A DNA stretch of 64,000 nt from Desulforhabdus amnigena (GCF_027925305.1 NZ_BSDR01000001.1:3614501-3678500), one strand, 5' to 3'. Shown: positions 53,119 to 63,789, counted from the stretch's first letter. The notes: generated from the sequence alone by a model not told the origin. Program-made: numbers and translations.

Positions 53119-55455
53119 TCACTTCACAAAGAATCTCACTTTCGGTGTCATTGAAGGTTCCACCGCTTCGGAGCGCCACACCCGGGCCTGTGCGAAATGA
53201 ACCCCTCTGGAAACGGGCCAGACAAAACGATGCTCATTTATTCCCGTCACTCCCCATACCTTGCCGTCAATGATCCATTCTACCTTCACGATTTGTACAT
53301 GGTTGGGAATCGTCAAGGAGAAAGCCTCTATTTCGTCGGGGATGTATGGGTCCATGGCCAGTTGCAGGTCCGGTGTCGGCTGCAAAAGGTGCAGGTTAGT
53401 GAAATGCTCCTCCTGGGGTGTGATGTCGACTTTCTTGATGCTTTGAAAGCCTGAGTGCAAAGGGCAAAAACTTTGAGGGATGTCATCCCTTTTGAACCAT
53501 TCCCGGATGGTAGGACAGAGAGGTGTTGCTCGAAGGCCGCTTTCCCTGCAGATGTTCACCACCGTGAGATGGGGGCTCAGATAAAGCGGCCGGGATTCTT
53601 CAAGTCGGTTGAGTTCGGCGAAAACAGCGCGCAGGACCAGGCCGGGCCCTGTCGTTCCGGTGATGCCATTGGTGGGACGCCGATCCAGGTTGCCCATCCA
53701 GACTCCCACTGTATGGCGATAGGAAAAACCCACAGCCCACGCGTCACGGTGGTCGTTGGATGTTCCTGTCTTTACAGCCGTTTGAACGGGAAGTCGAAGA
53801 ATATTTCCTGAACCGAATTCAAGACGACGAGCCTGAGGATCCGATAAGATGTTTGCAATCAGAGATGACGCTTCGTCGCTGAAAATCCTCCGTGACGCCC
53901 CTTTGCCGGGAGCTTCTCCCAAAGTGAAGCGCAAAGGGCGGAATTCCCCATTGAGAGCCAGGACGGAATAGGCCTGTACCAGTTCGAGAAGGCTGACTTC
54001 GCCGTTACCCAGTGCCAACCCTTCACCGTAGTATGCGGAAGGCTGGGTCAGGCTTCGAAATCCCAATTCATGCAGCCGTTCCAGAAATCGATCCACTCCG
54101 GTGAACTGAATCGTGCGTATTGCGGGGATGTTCAGTGAATTGCCCAGTGCTTCCCGTAAACGCAGAGGACCATAAAATTTACGGCTGTAGTTTCGAAAGG
54201 GGTGCAGGCCTGAACCCACTGCCTCGATCACGGGGGAGTCTTCAATGAGAGTGGCTGCGGTCCAGCCCAGGTCAAGGGCCATTGCATAAAGAAAAGGTTT
54301 CAGCGTCGATCCCGGCTGCCTTGGAGTGGTTACTGCATCGATCCACCCGCCCGGAGTATCTCTGGAGAAACCTCCTCCGTTGACCCATGCCAGGACCTCA
54401 CCTGTTTCATGATTGACGACGAGCACCGCTCCATCTCTTACATCTTTTCCCCGAAGATCCTGGAGTCGTTGGTCTAGAATGTTCTGAACTTTTATTTGCA
54501 AAGAGCTGTCCAGAGTGGTCATGATTCTGGCGGAATATGATGAATATGGTTCTTGTAGATGAAGCCCGCCGACCGGGTTTGCAGATGCGGAGCCCACTGA
54601 ATGGTGTCTCTGAATGAATCCGAGGCGAAACACGTGCTGAATGAAATGGCCGGCATCCACCGGCAATCGAGATTCTGAGAGGACCCAGGGGGATTTCAGT
54701 GCGCAAACGTATTGGTCGTCGGATAGCTTTCCTTCTCGGCGCATATGGCGAGCCAATTTTTGGATGGATTTTTCCAGTCGTTTGCTGTCATTCGGGAGAT
54801 CCAGGCGGCTGGGAGCCCTGACTAAAACAGCCAGCGCCAATGCTTCACGTGCATTCAGCGTGTCCAGATCTCGGTCGAAATACAGCCGGGACGCCTGTAA
54901 AATTCCTCGCCGCTGCCGTGCATAAGGAACCTGGTTGAGATAAAATTCCAGTATATCCGATTTGGAAAAATGTTTTTCCAGTTGACCGGCTTCATATCCT
55001 TCGATCCAGCGGGACCATAGAGTGCGTGGACGTGGATGGAGGATACGCACTACCTGTTCGGTGATGGTACTTGCTCCACGCACTGGCCTCAAGGCGAGGA
55101 AGTTCTGTGCCATTGCATGTGCTCGTGCAATCCAGTCCACACCATGATGGTCGAAGAATCTGCGGTCTTCGGATTCGATGAAGGCGTTTTGCAATAGGGG
55201 GGGAATTTCGTGCAAAGGAAGCCAGTCGTTGATATTCCAGGGATGAGTGTAGGTCACGGAAAGAGGAATACCGTTTCGGTCCAGGAATTGTGCTTTATGA
55301 GAAGAGAGTCCATTGGGCCGAAGCCCTTCGGGAAACGGCCGCAGCTCCCGGTGTGTTTCCCATGCGAAAAAACCTGTCAGCGCCAATGACAAGATCAGGA
55401 AGCATAAAAGTTGGATATTATAAGGACTCTCCGATGGGTAATGGATTTTCTTCAT
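53119..55455 (-). CDS. pbpC: Penicillin-binding protein 1C
   Basis: 778 residues. N-terminal membrane anchor (17-35), glycosyltransferase domain GT51 (ESEDRRFFDHHGVDW with catalytic Glu, GASTITEQVVRI, YLNQVPYARQRRGI), transpeptidase domain with SxxK in PGSTLKPFLYAMAL, SxN in GNSLNIPAIRT, KTGTS near 575, and a C-terminal BiPBP_C-type domain. It polymerises and possibly crosslinks peptidoglycan. The macroglobulin upstream makes this the yfhM-pbpC pairing seen in E. coli, here interrupted by a small divergent gene. Confidence 0.95.
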   Translation of the reverse strand: MKKIHYPSESPYNIQLLCFLILSLALTGFFAWETHRELRPFPEGLRPNGLSSHKAQFLDRNGIPLSVTYTHPWNINDWLPLHEIPPLLQNAFIESEDRRFFDHHGVDWIARAHAMAQNFLALRPVRGASTITEQVVRILHPRPRTLWSRWIEGYEAGQLEKHFSKSDILEFYLNQVPYARQRRGILQASRLYFDRDLDTLNAREALALAVLVRAPSRLDLPNDSKRLEKSIQKLARHMRREGKLSDDQYVCALKSPWVLSESRLPVDAGHFIQHVFRLGFIQRHHSVGSASANPVGGLHLQEPYSSYSARIMTTLDSSLQIKVQNILDQRLQDLRGKDVRDGAVLVVNHETGEVLAWVNGGGFSRDTPGGWIDAVTTPRQPGSTLKPFLYAMALDLGWTAATLIEDSPVIEAVGSGLHPFRNYSRKFYGPLRLREALGNSLNIPAIRTIQFTGVDRFLERLHELGFRSLTQPSAYYGEGLALGNGEVSLLELVQAYSVLALNGEFRPLRFTLGEAPGKGASRRIFSDEASSLIANILSDPQARRLEFGSGNILRLPVQTAVKTGTSNDHRDAWAVGFSYRHTVGVWMGNLDRRPTNGITGTTGPGLVLRAVFAELNRLEESRPLYLSPHLTVVNICRESGLRATPLCPTIREWFKRDDIPQSFCPLHSGFQSIKKVDITPQEEHFTNLHLLQPTPDLQLAMDPYIPDEIEAFSLTIPNHVQIVKVEWIIDGKVWGVTGINEHRFVWPVSRGVHFAQARVWRSEAVEPSMTPKVRFFVK

Positions 55456-55749
55456 AGCACGCCATTAGATAACAGGATTCTTGCAAACACGGCATGGGCG
55501 GTCGCCCTTACACCCCGATGCGACATACGGATCTCCAGTTTTATTTTACTGAGATCATTGCACATTTTTTAACGATGATCTTGATTCGAACACAATGGAG
55601 TTTTATTAAGATAAAAGATTCTGATGCATCGTGGTGGTTGTTCGGGTTATCTCCAAAATAGGGGGTGTTTGTCAATATTGTGGTCGGATTTATCGGTGTG
55701 ATGGCGGGGATGTCTGGTATCGAAAAAAACATCGAGTGAGGTTTAAGAG

Positions 55750-56247
55750 ATGAATGTGTCGAAAATAATTGTTGTAGGTATCGGGACGTTGGCCTTTCTG
55801 CTGAGCCCCCTTCAACTCATCGCTCAGGCGCAGAGGGAAGGGGCGGTTCAAAGCAGAGGCAGGCACCAGAGTTCTGAAAGAACGTATCGGGGTGCCCATC
55901 AGAAAAGTTTCCACAGGGATGGTCACGGAAGAATTGAACATTATGGCAGAAACCATGGCAAGGTCGATTACCGTCGCGGCAGACACGGATATCGTTATTA
56001 TAGTGGAAGCCATGGATACTATAAAGGGCACCGCTATTATACTCCGTCAAGACATTGGAAGTATTACCGTCATGCCGGAGGAAAGTATGCGTTTGATGGC
56101 AGGCGGTGGTATTTTCGGCACGACGGCCGATGGTATTACCACATCCAGCCGAGATGGTATAGAGGATGTAGCGAAACGCTTATTCTCGAGCCGTTGTTCC
56201 CATGGACATTCTCGTTTGCCTTCCCTGGGTTCTACGATTGTCCGTAG
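55750..56247 (+). CDS. Small secreted Tyr/Arg/His/Gly-rich protein
   Basis: 165 residues. Signal peptide (VSKIIVVGIGTLAFLLSPLQ, cleavage after AQA near 27), then a very basic low-complexity stretch (YRGAHQKSFHRDGHGRIEHY; HGYRYYSGSHGYYKGHRYY) and a hydrophobic C-terminal end. No family is assigned; similar YXH-rich exported proteins are common in Desulfobacterota. Its 3' end overlaps the macroglobulin 3' end by 16 bp on the opposite strand. Confidence 0.7.
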   Translation: MNVSKIIVVGIGTLAFLLSPLQLIAQAQREGAVQSRGRHQSSERTYRGAHQKSFHRDGHGRIEHYGRNHGKVDYRRGRHGYRYYSGSHGYYKGHRYYTPSRHWKYYRHAGGKYAFDGRRWYFRHDGRWYYHIQPRWYRGCSETLILEPLFPWTFSFAFPGFYDCP

Positions 56248-59200
56248 GTAGCATCCGTTGCCTGAATGCGCAGCATCGCCGGAGTCCCCTTCCCGAAGAC
56301 ATCCGGTTCGTACATTTCTTCGGCATGGAGGGGCAGCACGCTGAATACGCCGGGTGAAACGGCCTGGGCTGAATAGGAAAGGTGATAGCGGCCCGCAGGC
56401 AAACGTTCGGAATAGAACCTTGCCGCATCATGCCTCAATTCCCGGTGGTAGAAGCTCCAGCGGGAGATTGCATCTTCTATCCATTCAGCAAAAGTGTTCC
56501 GGTACGACCCTTCTGGATATTCCATTTCGCCTTTGTCGGCATCCATCATGGATGCTGTCGCCAGATCCCGGCTGACGGGTTCCAAGCCTCCCGGTACGGG
56601 GTCCTCCACAACCACGAAGTACCGTTCCGCAGGGAGTGAAACATAGAGGTCCACTCTCACGACCTCCCCCGTTTTGATTTCCATGGGATCTTCGAGCAGG
56701 GTCCACTTGCCTTTCCTCTCGACGCTGTATTCCCTGTGCACCTCGATCCCGGAATTGATGGAATCCGTTTTGATCTTCGAAGGCGAATAAGTGAGGCGGG
56801 TCGAGTAATAAAGCCTCTCTTGGCCGGTTTTTTCGATGCGGACCTTCACTTTTCGTCCGGCATCTCCCGCCTGAAGCGCTCTTTCCAGGAGGACGGGTGG
56901 ATTGTCGAAGGCCGTAAACCGGGCTTCTCCAAGAGATTCTTTATCCAGAAAGGTTTGAACGGTTATGTCCGGCGAATCCTTTTCATAAACGCGTGCAAAA
57001 TCGACCATGGCTTTGACGGCGAAGAGATTTTCCTGGGTGGAGGCCCAGTGAGCCTTCCCTTTGCGGCTCAAAGCGATGGTCCGCATGAGGCGAAGGGGAA
57101 TGTCTCCGAGCGTTCTATCGGATGGATTCGCGGCCTCGTAAGCGAGCAAAGAACCGAGGACGACGCAGTTGTCTCGAATGGGAGATGTGAGAAGCATTCG
57201 GTAGCCGGCGTCCAGGGACTTACTGAAGAGAATCCCTCCGGAGCTTTGGTCGGCATGAGCCAGAATGCCCGAGAGAACATCCTGCTGGATTTTGGGGCTG
57301 CCGCCGGCGTCAATCAATGCACGCAGATAAAAAGCCTTTCCCAAAAGACTCATGGCAGGGACATGGTCGGAGTAGCGAAGGACATCCGGTGCGTTGACCT
57401 TGCCTTGCTCCGCGAGAGCCGCCAGAGCGACGGCCCGCACCGTATCGGTCATGCTTTTGCTGGATGGGGCGGTTGTGGCATCGTGGCGCAGGAAATTCAG
57501 AAGATAATTCTGGAGTCCTTCTTCCACCTGGCGCGGAGGCCGATGACCCTCTTCCTTCAGCCAGTTGAAGGCGAGGGCTGTGAAGGCACTGAGATAGGGA
57601 TCTGCGTATTCGTCTCTGGGAACGTAGTAGGCCATTCCTCCGTTGGGCGCCTGATGTTCGGCCGCAAGGGCGAGGGTCGCTTCCACCGCCTTCCCGCTCT
57701 CATCCCAGGAAAAGTCCTTATTCAGATAGGGCTTCAATTTTTTATAATATGCCGCCATGACCCCCCGGGAAAGCCTCTGCTCCCAGCAGGCATAAGGATA
57801 ATCTCGCAGGAACTCGAAAGCCCCTTCGAGTCCCCCGATGACCGTGGGCGAGAGTTCCACGCCGAGGCTTCCCGTGTCTTCGCGCATGTTTTCCGGAAAC
57901 GTGATGGACCGGGTCGTTTCCGGGTCCGTAGTCATGCCATAGCTTGCAGCCGTTTCGGGCGTTTGGCTCCGCAGCACCTTGAGGGTCTTTATGATGCCGT
58001 CCCGGTCCTTGTCGTCTCCCGCAAGGGCCGTGAAGGTGATCTCGCCGTGCCCCTTGGTCTGCACGGGAAGGTAAACCGTGATGCGCTTGTAGGGCTCAGC
58101 GGTAACCTGACGGGTCAGGCTGATGGAATACTCACCCTTGCGGATTTCGCCCGCAGGAAGCGGTTGGGATGTCCCGGGAGCCTCGACGGGCCCTTCGGCG
58201 CTCAGGGTGACCTCCAGGGTGCGGGTTTCATCCGTCCGGTTCAAGAGGGAAAAACCGGCTTCGAAACGATCCCCTTCCGTCACCTGATTGGGAAGCGCGG
58301 GCCGGATTTCGGTGGACTGGTTCACTCGGAAAACCCCTTCTCCCAGTCCCATGCGGTCTTCCGGGGTCACGGCCATGGCGAGCACTCGCCACCCCGTGAG
58401 ATTGTCCGGGACTTCAAACTGAATGGTGGCTTTTCCTTCCGCGTCCGTTCGAAGCGAAGGGTTCCAATAGGAGACGAATTTGAAGACCGAACGCATGCTG
58501 AGGTCCGGGCCGCCGCCTCCCCCGGCACCGGCACCCTTGAGCTCGAGCTTTTCCCTGCCCACCAGGTGCATGAGGAGATTAAAGTTGGCGAGGTCCAGTT
58601 CATCCAGGCGGTAAAACCCTTCATAGGGATCGAAAGCTTTACTGCCCTGATGCAGAAGGTCGAAAACCGATTCGTCGAGCACCGCCACAGCCAGTTCCAC
58701 GGGGGGCGGGGTGGTTCCGGGCGCAGGGTTTCGCACATGAGCCTCCAGGTTCACTGTGACGGTGTCCCTGGGTTTGTAGACTTCTTTCTCCGGTCGAACG
58801 TTCACGCTGATTTCCTTATAAGGGTCCTTCACTGGAACCTTGACGTACCCCATCCTGAAAGTGGGTTTCCCCAGATCTTCTCCCCCCGGCCCCATGGGTT
58901 TTTCCACTCGTGGGCTCGTCACCATCACCGATGCGTAAAATCCGGGAAGGTAGTCGGGCAGAACGGGAATTTCCACGATTTCGGTGCTGCTCTCAAGGGT
59001 TTTCACCCAACTTTGCAACACGCCGAAACGCTCCACCGTGATGAGCGCTCTTGCTCCCGGGAAGGGGTTTTGAACGAGGAAACGGGCGGTCTCGCCCACG
59101 TGATAGTCCGATTTTTCAGGGAAGATATTGAGCAGATTGCCGGGAATGGATTCCCACAAAATGTGGCCTCTCCCCGTTACCCAGCGTCGGAGCACCGTCT

Positions 59201-62200
59201 TGTGGGTGCGTCCTTGCGTGTCTTGAATGGCCGCTGTTATCCTCAAGGTCCCCGCATGTTTGGGAGTGAACTTCACATCCAGCGGGTCGGCGGTCGATAC
59301 CAGCTCAAACTGCTCCTCTTCCAGCCATTCGTGCACGTATTGAGTCAGATACGCATTTCCGGCCCCCTTGACCCGTGCCCCCTTCGTTTCTTCGTATTCC
59401 GTCTTGACCCCGATCTTCACTCCTTCGACGGGATTGCCCCGGGGGTCTATCACCAGGATCCGCAGCCCGGCAGGTTTTCCCTCCTGCAGGACCCAGTCTT
59501 CCTGCAAGAGTCCCACATAGCGGTCCCGCCCGAAGCAGGTCGCCGTGGCCCGGTTGGCGATGGATTTTCCACGGTCGTCCTGCACGGCGCTTTCCACGGT
59601 GAGCTGCCCGTACCAGACGGGAGTTTCGACGATTTTGAATTCAGTTTCGAAGGACCCCGTGTCACTCAAAGTGCCCTGAGTCTCATAAAGTGTCTGGGGC
59701 CCGGTTGTTTCATTTTCCCCGGCTTCCAATACGTCCACCTGAAACCCGCGGGCCCTGGGGTTTTCGGGAACAAAAGGGCGCGCATCGAGGGTGGCGTTGA
59801 CTTTCACGTTGGCCCGGCTGTATGGCCCACCCGCGTGTAGTTTTGCTTCGGTGGAGACTTTGACCGTATCTCCCGTCTGAAACGTCTTTCCATTCAGATC
59901 TGTGGTGACTCGGAAGGGAGCGGGAGTGAAATCGCTCACCAGAACCCGCATGGGTTCCCACTCTTCCTGAGAAAAATTGGCGGAGAGCACAAAACGATAC
60001 CAGCCCACGGCTCCGTTCCTGGGGATGGGGACTTCTCCATTGAAGGCTCCAAAGGGGGAGATCTGAATGTCTTCGAGTTCGTAAATCACCTTTCCCATTG
60101 GGTCTTGAACTTTCAGCCGGTATTTGGGGGATGCGGGGATGGAGGGCTTTTGTCCGGCATCTTCAACCGATGATTGCGGTTCCGTGGGGAGGGAGGAGGA
60201 CGCCAAAACCCCGTCTGCACCGGGTGGAGGTGTGAACCGCAGGTTGTCCTGATTGCGTACATAAATCTTGAACTGAATGGTGTCTCCCACCTTGTAAATC
60301 CCCTGGGCGGTAGAACCCCAGGAGCGCATGTGGCCGTGAAGGGGGCGGAGCCAATCGGGAATGAATTCCCGGTTGGCTCCTTCAGCGGCCACCTGAAATT
60401 CGTATCTCAGGGGCAGCACCGCCAGGTCCTCTCCCTTTTGGCACCGCACGAAAAGGCGGGGCTCTTCCGGCTTGTAAGCCCACAAGAGCTTCAATTCCGG
60501 ATCCAAAACGACCGTTCCCGCAAGTTTTGCAACACCGTCTTCCCCGGTTTTTATGTCGGAGAGGATCTCCGGTTTTTCCCCGAAGTCTTGAAAAGTCTCC
60601 TTGAGTATCTGCACCTCAACGCCGGGCACGGGACTTCCTGTCTGAAGGTCGGTGACCCAGACGACCGTATTGTAATGCCCCAGTTTCACGTGCACCTGGA
60701 AGGGGGTGATCTGGGCGAAAAACCATGCATCTTCAGGAGACTTGCCGGGGACAGTTGGGTTGGTGGCGAAGGTCCCCTGAGCAATCCCGGAATGTTCGGA
60801 AAGCATTTCACGTATTCCGAGGGGAACGGGAATGGAAGCGTCTCGGGGCCCAGGAACCTTGATGATTTTTGTTTGGAGAGGCTTTTTCCCTTCAGTGGTG
60901 AGGGTTTCGTAGTGGACTTTTATTTCATCCAGATTCACCGCCCAAAGATGAGCGTCGGTATCGAGCCCCTTTTCCAGGATGGGTAGGTGGTTTGTGAGGG
61001 CAAAATCGGGCGCCCTGTGGTCTGTGGCGAAAGGAAGGTCGATGGGGGAAACGAGCGGGCGGCCGAATTCGTCTTTGACGGCTTCGGAAGGAGACTGCAG
61101 GCGATAGGAAGTGAAAGGCTTGAGGATCTCTTCGGGGAGAAATACCGGGTACGTTTTTCCCTTCTCATACGGTTCCGAAAGTCGTGAATCCGTATAGACC
61201 CATTCCCAGGGATCCGGTTCTGTGCCCTTGCCGGTCAGGGGGGGAGTGATCTGCAAACCCTTCTGAATTTCCGTCTTGAGAACCGGGGATGAAAAGAGCA
61301 GGGAGACCCCACCCGAAGGAAGGCACCGGCGCTCGGAAGGGGTGGCTTTACCTGGACGGATGACAAAAGCATTGTTTGCCTTGTCCTTGCACTCAACGCC
61401 GAGAAAACGAAATTCCGGGAAAGTGTCGAAAGAATCGATGCGCCGATTCTCGATTCCCGGTTCCGGCCCCTGTGTCGAAACAATCCCCGGTTCCACCCGC
61501 AAAGAGACGGAAGCGTCCTTGGGAAGCTCTCTTTGTGGAGCCGCAATCCACACGCGGCAGGACTCCGAATCGGGAGAACGTTGGTATTCGGAATCTGGTT
61601 CAACCCTGGCAGGAATGCGTTTCCCACCCGTGACCTGGAAAAAGAGATGTGCGGCCAGGGAGGCTTGCGTGACCGGCTGATTGAAACGTACGGAGATTTT
61701 CGGGGTGCCCGGTGATGCCCACGTTCTGAACCATGTATCCGTTACCCTGGGGCGTTCCGTGATGAAGGAGTGAGAAACCGGCTGGGCGAGGGTGGAGTTG
61801 TCTTCCGCCGTGATTCCCGGAGCGATGGAAATGCGGTAGCGCGTGGCCGGAAGAAGAGCGTCCTTTTCATTCAACTGACATGCGAGGGTCGAAGGATTCA
61901 GCCACCTCCACAGGCAGTTGAGCTGCGGTTCGATGGTAATGGGGATTTCGGACGCACTGCGCTCCATGCGCCCCAGGGGCACGACGGATCGGTCGAATAG
62001 AAACACGATCTGACGTCCAGGCGGTACATCCTCGCCGGATGGAGTGATACGAAGAATCTTCAGTGGGGGTCCGGAAGTGCCTGAGGAAAGGGGGGTATCC
62101 TTTGCATGGCCGGGGAGGGCCTCAAGGAGGAAGCCAAGAGACAAAAGCATCGACAAGAGCATCGAGAGCAGGAATATTTTCCCCTTGTACCGATCATCAT

Positions 62201-62234
62201 GAGACAAATGCGAAATATCCGGGTGTCTTGGCAT
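56232..62234 (-). CDS. yfhM: Bacterial alpha-2-macroglobulin (YfhM type)
   Basis: 2000 residues from ATG 62234, placed eight bases after GGAGG; longer starts at 62240 and 62279 are less well placed. Signal peptide/anchor (FLLSMLLSMLLSLGFLLEAL), N-terminal MG domains, bait-region and A2M domain (SVFKFVSYWNPSLRTDAEGK), thioester motif YACWEQRLSR (CxEQ), terpenoid-cyclase-like alpha-6 barrel and C-terminal receptor-like domain. It traps foreign proteases in the periplasm, next to PbpC which repairs the wall. The thioester Cys and Gln are kept, so it should be active. Confidence 0.94.
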   Translation of the reverse strand: MPRHPDISHLSHDDRYKGKIFLLSMLLSMLLSLGFLLEALPGHAKDTPLSSGTSGPPLKILRITPSGEDVPPGRQIVFLFDRSVVPLGRMERSASEIPITIEPQLNCLWRWLNPSTLACQLNEKDALLPATRYRISIAPGITAEDNSTLAQPVSHSFITERPRVTDTWFRTWASPGTPKISVRFNQPVTQASLAAHLFFQVTGGKRIPARVEPDSEYQRSPDSESCRVWIAAPQRELPKDASVSLRVEPGIVSTQGPEPGIENRRIDSFDTFPEFRFLGVECKDKANNAFVIRPGKATPSERRCLPSGGVSLLFSSPVLKTEIQKGLQITPPLTGKGTEPDPWEWVYTDSRLSEPYEKGKTYPVFLPEEILKPFTSYRLQSPSEAVKDEFGRPLVSPIDLPFATDHRAPDFALTNHLPILEKGLDTDAHLWAVNLDEIKVHYETLTTEGKKPLQTKIIKVPGPRDASIPVPLGIREMLSEHSGIAQGTFATNPTVPGKSPEDAWFFAQITPFQVHVKLGHYNTVVWVTDLQTGSPVPGVEVQILKETFQDFGEKPEILSDIKTGEDGVAKLAGTVVLDPELKLLWAYKPEEPRLFVRCQKGEDLAVLPLRYEFQVAAEGANREFIPDWLRPLHGHMRSWGSTAQGIYKVGDTIQFKIYVRNQDNLRFTPPPGADGVLASSSLPTEPQSSVEDAGQKPSIPASPKYRLKVQDPMGKVIYELEDIQISPFGAFNGEVPIPRNGAVGWYRFVLSANFSQEEWEPMRVLVSDFTPAPFRVTTDLNGKTFQTGDTVKVSTEAKLHAGGPYSRANVKVNATLDARPFVPENPRARGFQVDVLEAGENETTGPQTLYETQGTLSDTGSFETEFKIVETPVWYGQLTVESAVQDDRGKSIANRATATCFGRDRYVGLLQEDWVLQEGKPAGLRILVIDPRGNPVEGVKIGVKTEYEETKGARVKGAGNAYLTQYVHEWLEEEQFELVSTADPLDVKFTPKHAGTLRITAAIQDTQGRTHKTVLRRWVTGRGHILWESIPGNLLNIFPEKSDYHVGETARFLVQNPFPGARALITVERFGVLQSWVKTLESSTEIVEIPVLPDYLPGFYASVMVTSPRVEKPMGPGGEDLGKPTFRMGYVKVPVKDPYKEISVNVRPEKEVYKPRDTVTVNLEAHVRNPAPGTTPPPVELAVAVLDESVFDLLHQGSKAFDPYEGFYRLDELDLANFNLLMHLVGREKLELKGAGAGGGGGPDLSMRSVFKFVSYWNPSLRTDAEGKATIQFEVPDNLTGWRVLAMAVTPEDRMGLGEGVFRVNQSTEIRPALPNQVTEGDRFEAGFSLLNRTDETRTLEVTLSAEGPVEAPGTSQPLPAGEIRKGEYSISLTRQVTAEPYKRITVYLPVQTKGHGEITFTALAGDDKDRDGIIKTLKVLRSQTPETAASYGMTTDPETTRSITFPENMREDTGSLGVELSPTVIGGLEGAFEFLRDYPYACWEQRLSRGVMAAYYKKLKPYLNKDFSWDESGKAVEATLALAAEHQAPNGGMAYYVPRDEYADPYLSAFTALAFNWLKEEGHRPPRQVEEGLQNYLLNFLRHDATTAPSSKSMTDTVRAVALAALAEQGKVNAPDVLRYSDHVPAMSLLGKAFYLRALIDAGGSPKIQQDVLSGILAHADQSSGGILFSKSLDAGYRMLLTSPIRDNCVVLGSLLAYEAANPSDRTLGDIPLRLMRTIALSRKGKAHWASTQENLFAVKAMVDFARVYEKDSPDITVQTFLDKESLGEARFTAFDNPPVLLERALQAGDAGRKVKVRIEKTGQERLYYSTRLTYSPSKIKTDSINSGIEVHREYSVERKGKWTLLEDPMEIKTGEVVRVDLYVSLPAERYFVVVEDPVPGGLEPVSRDLATASMMDADKGEMEYPEGSYRNTFAEWIEDAISRWSFYHRELRHDAARFYSERLPAGRYHLSYSAQAVSPGVFSVLPLHAEEMYEPDVFGKGTPAMLRIQATDATYGQS

Positions 62235-62855
62235 TGACATCACCTCCAGGTCATCACTGTGGAGAGGGTTGCCGATCATCTCTTGCCGCAGGCTTCATCG
62301 AATGATTCCAAATTGCATGTCCTGACTGAGATAGCACTTTACACTGAATTCACAAGGTGTTCCAAGGATTTTTCCACGGTTTCACCGCAGGCTTTGGTCG
62401 AAAAAAAGAGTTTTTGACGATATTTAATTAAAATGCCATGTTCGAATGGCTTGTTTTCAAGACAAAAATCCTGTCTCTTTTTATCCGCAGATTGCATAGA
62501 TTCAATAAATCCTACCAACCCAAAGATAGAAAGTTCCTCAATCTGCGAAAATCTGTGTAATCCGCGGATCCATTTAGGCTGATTTTCACCACACACGGTT
62601 TGTGTGGCCTGTCCGGTCATGGTGGCTTGTTGACAGATTCTATGCCCGGATGTATAGACTCTTCGAAATATCGCCTGAAAATATTCTCATGGCGCCGGAA
62701 AGGCGGGTTGAGAGAACCGTGCGTTCAAGGAGGAACGATTGCCTTTTGGAGCATGGCCGCATTTCGGTATGTGAATTGCTTTACGGCTTTCCCATCGATG
62801 AAAGTTTTTTCGTCTGTTCAATTTGCGGTCTTGGCATTTAAAGAGGAGGAGACAT
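62235..62855. other. Intergenic region upstream of macroglobulin
   Basis: About 620 bp between divergent genes. It contains a repeat-like stretch AATCTGCGAAAATCTGTGTAATCCGCGGATCC near 62540 and no convincing gene. Confidence 0.5.
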
Positions 62856-63191
62856 ATGAAGCAAGGCAAGGGAATGATGCGGGCTTTTATGTTCAAGATC
62901 ATGTTGTTAATGATACCGGCTCTGCTGCTGGGTGTATCAAAAGCCGGGGCGGGTGGTGTGGATGTCCATGTGGGAATCGATGTGCCGCTTCCCGGCTTTT
63001 ATGTCGCACCGGCGCCCGTATATGTGGCGCCTCCGCCCGTCGTGGTCAGACGCGCTCCCGTAGTGGTAGCGCCTGCGCCGGTAGTGGTCAGGCCTCGCCG
63101 CGTGGTGGTTGTGGAACGTCCCACGGTCGTCGAATACAGGCATGTTCATCCCAGATGGGTAGAGAAGCACTATCATAAAAGGCATCCTTGA
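62856..63191 (+). CDS. Small secreted Val/Pro-rich protein
   Basis: 111 residues from ATG 62856 behind GAGGAGG. Signal peptide (FMFKIMLLMIPALLLGVSKA, cleavage near AGA), then repeated APxPVxV units (GFYVAPAPVYVAPPPVVVRR) and a basic His/Arg end. Low-complexity exported protein; proteins of this kind often occur with envelope stress genes. Function unknown. Confidence 0.75.
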   Translation: MKQGKGMMRAFMFKIMLLMIPALLLGVSKAGAGGVDVHVGIDVPLPGFYVAPAPVYVAPPPVVVRRAPVVVAPAPVVVRPRRVVVVERPTVVEYRHVHPRWVEKHYHKRHP

Positions 63192-63322
63192 GATTGATTG
63201 TCTGGTTTGAGTGCTCTATCGAAAGAACCATACCCGCTTTCAAAAGACAGGGCCTGAAAGAGAACCATTCGCCCAGGCCCCTGTCCTTCCTTCCTGTATC
63301 TATTCCCCCGTTTAACGCAACA

Positions 63323-63436
63323 ACATTGTCACATTAACCACGGAGACACAGAGGGCACGGAGAAAGACCTCCAAATGAAATCTCCGTGTTCTCAGGGTCT
63401 CCGTGGTTCAGATAAAATCCGACAATGTCGAGTTAA
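63323..63436. repeat. Dispersed repeat, ACCACGGAG family, copy 4
   Basis: ACATTGTCACATTAACCACG to CTCCGTGGTTCAGATAAAAT and CCGACAATGT. The outer ACATTGTC/GACAATGT ends are perfect inverted repeats. About 85% like copy 1 at 24824. A half copy (CTCCGTGGTTATGAAATCTG, then ACAATGTCAAG) is at 63690-63725. The remainder of 63192-63789 has no gene. Confidence 0.75.
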
Positions 63437-63789
63437 ACATCCCTCCGAACGGCGACACGCCCTTTCTTCAGTATGGCTTAAAGAGCCTGTTCGATTCCTG
63501 GCGGTTGTTCCTTTCGGGCAAAGTGGAACTGCCCGGAATATGAACGTTCCATTTCCGGGCTTCCAGAGGAGGATTGCTGATATCTGGCGAAAAATAAAAT
63601 TTAGTGATACTTATGCTCGCAATGGTTGATCATTGTATTTTTGCAGGAGTGGCTTCCATTCGCGATTTTCTTGGGAGCCGGCTAATCTCCGAGTCTCCGT
63701 GGTTATGAAATCTGACAATGTCAAGTTCGGTTCTGCAAGGTGTTGCAGTCAGTAAACGACGTTTTTCAAAGTGGGGAGGGTGATGCTCG

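Noticed and set aside
56736-59840. Plus-strand 1034-residue ORF opposite the macroglobulin
   Set aside because: Antisense frame of a strongly supported gene; no domain seen.
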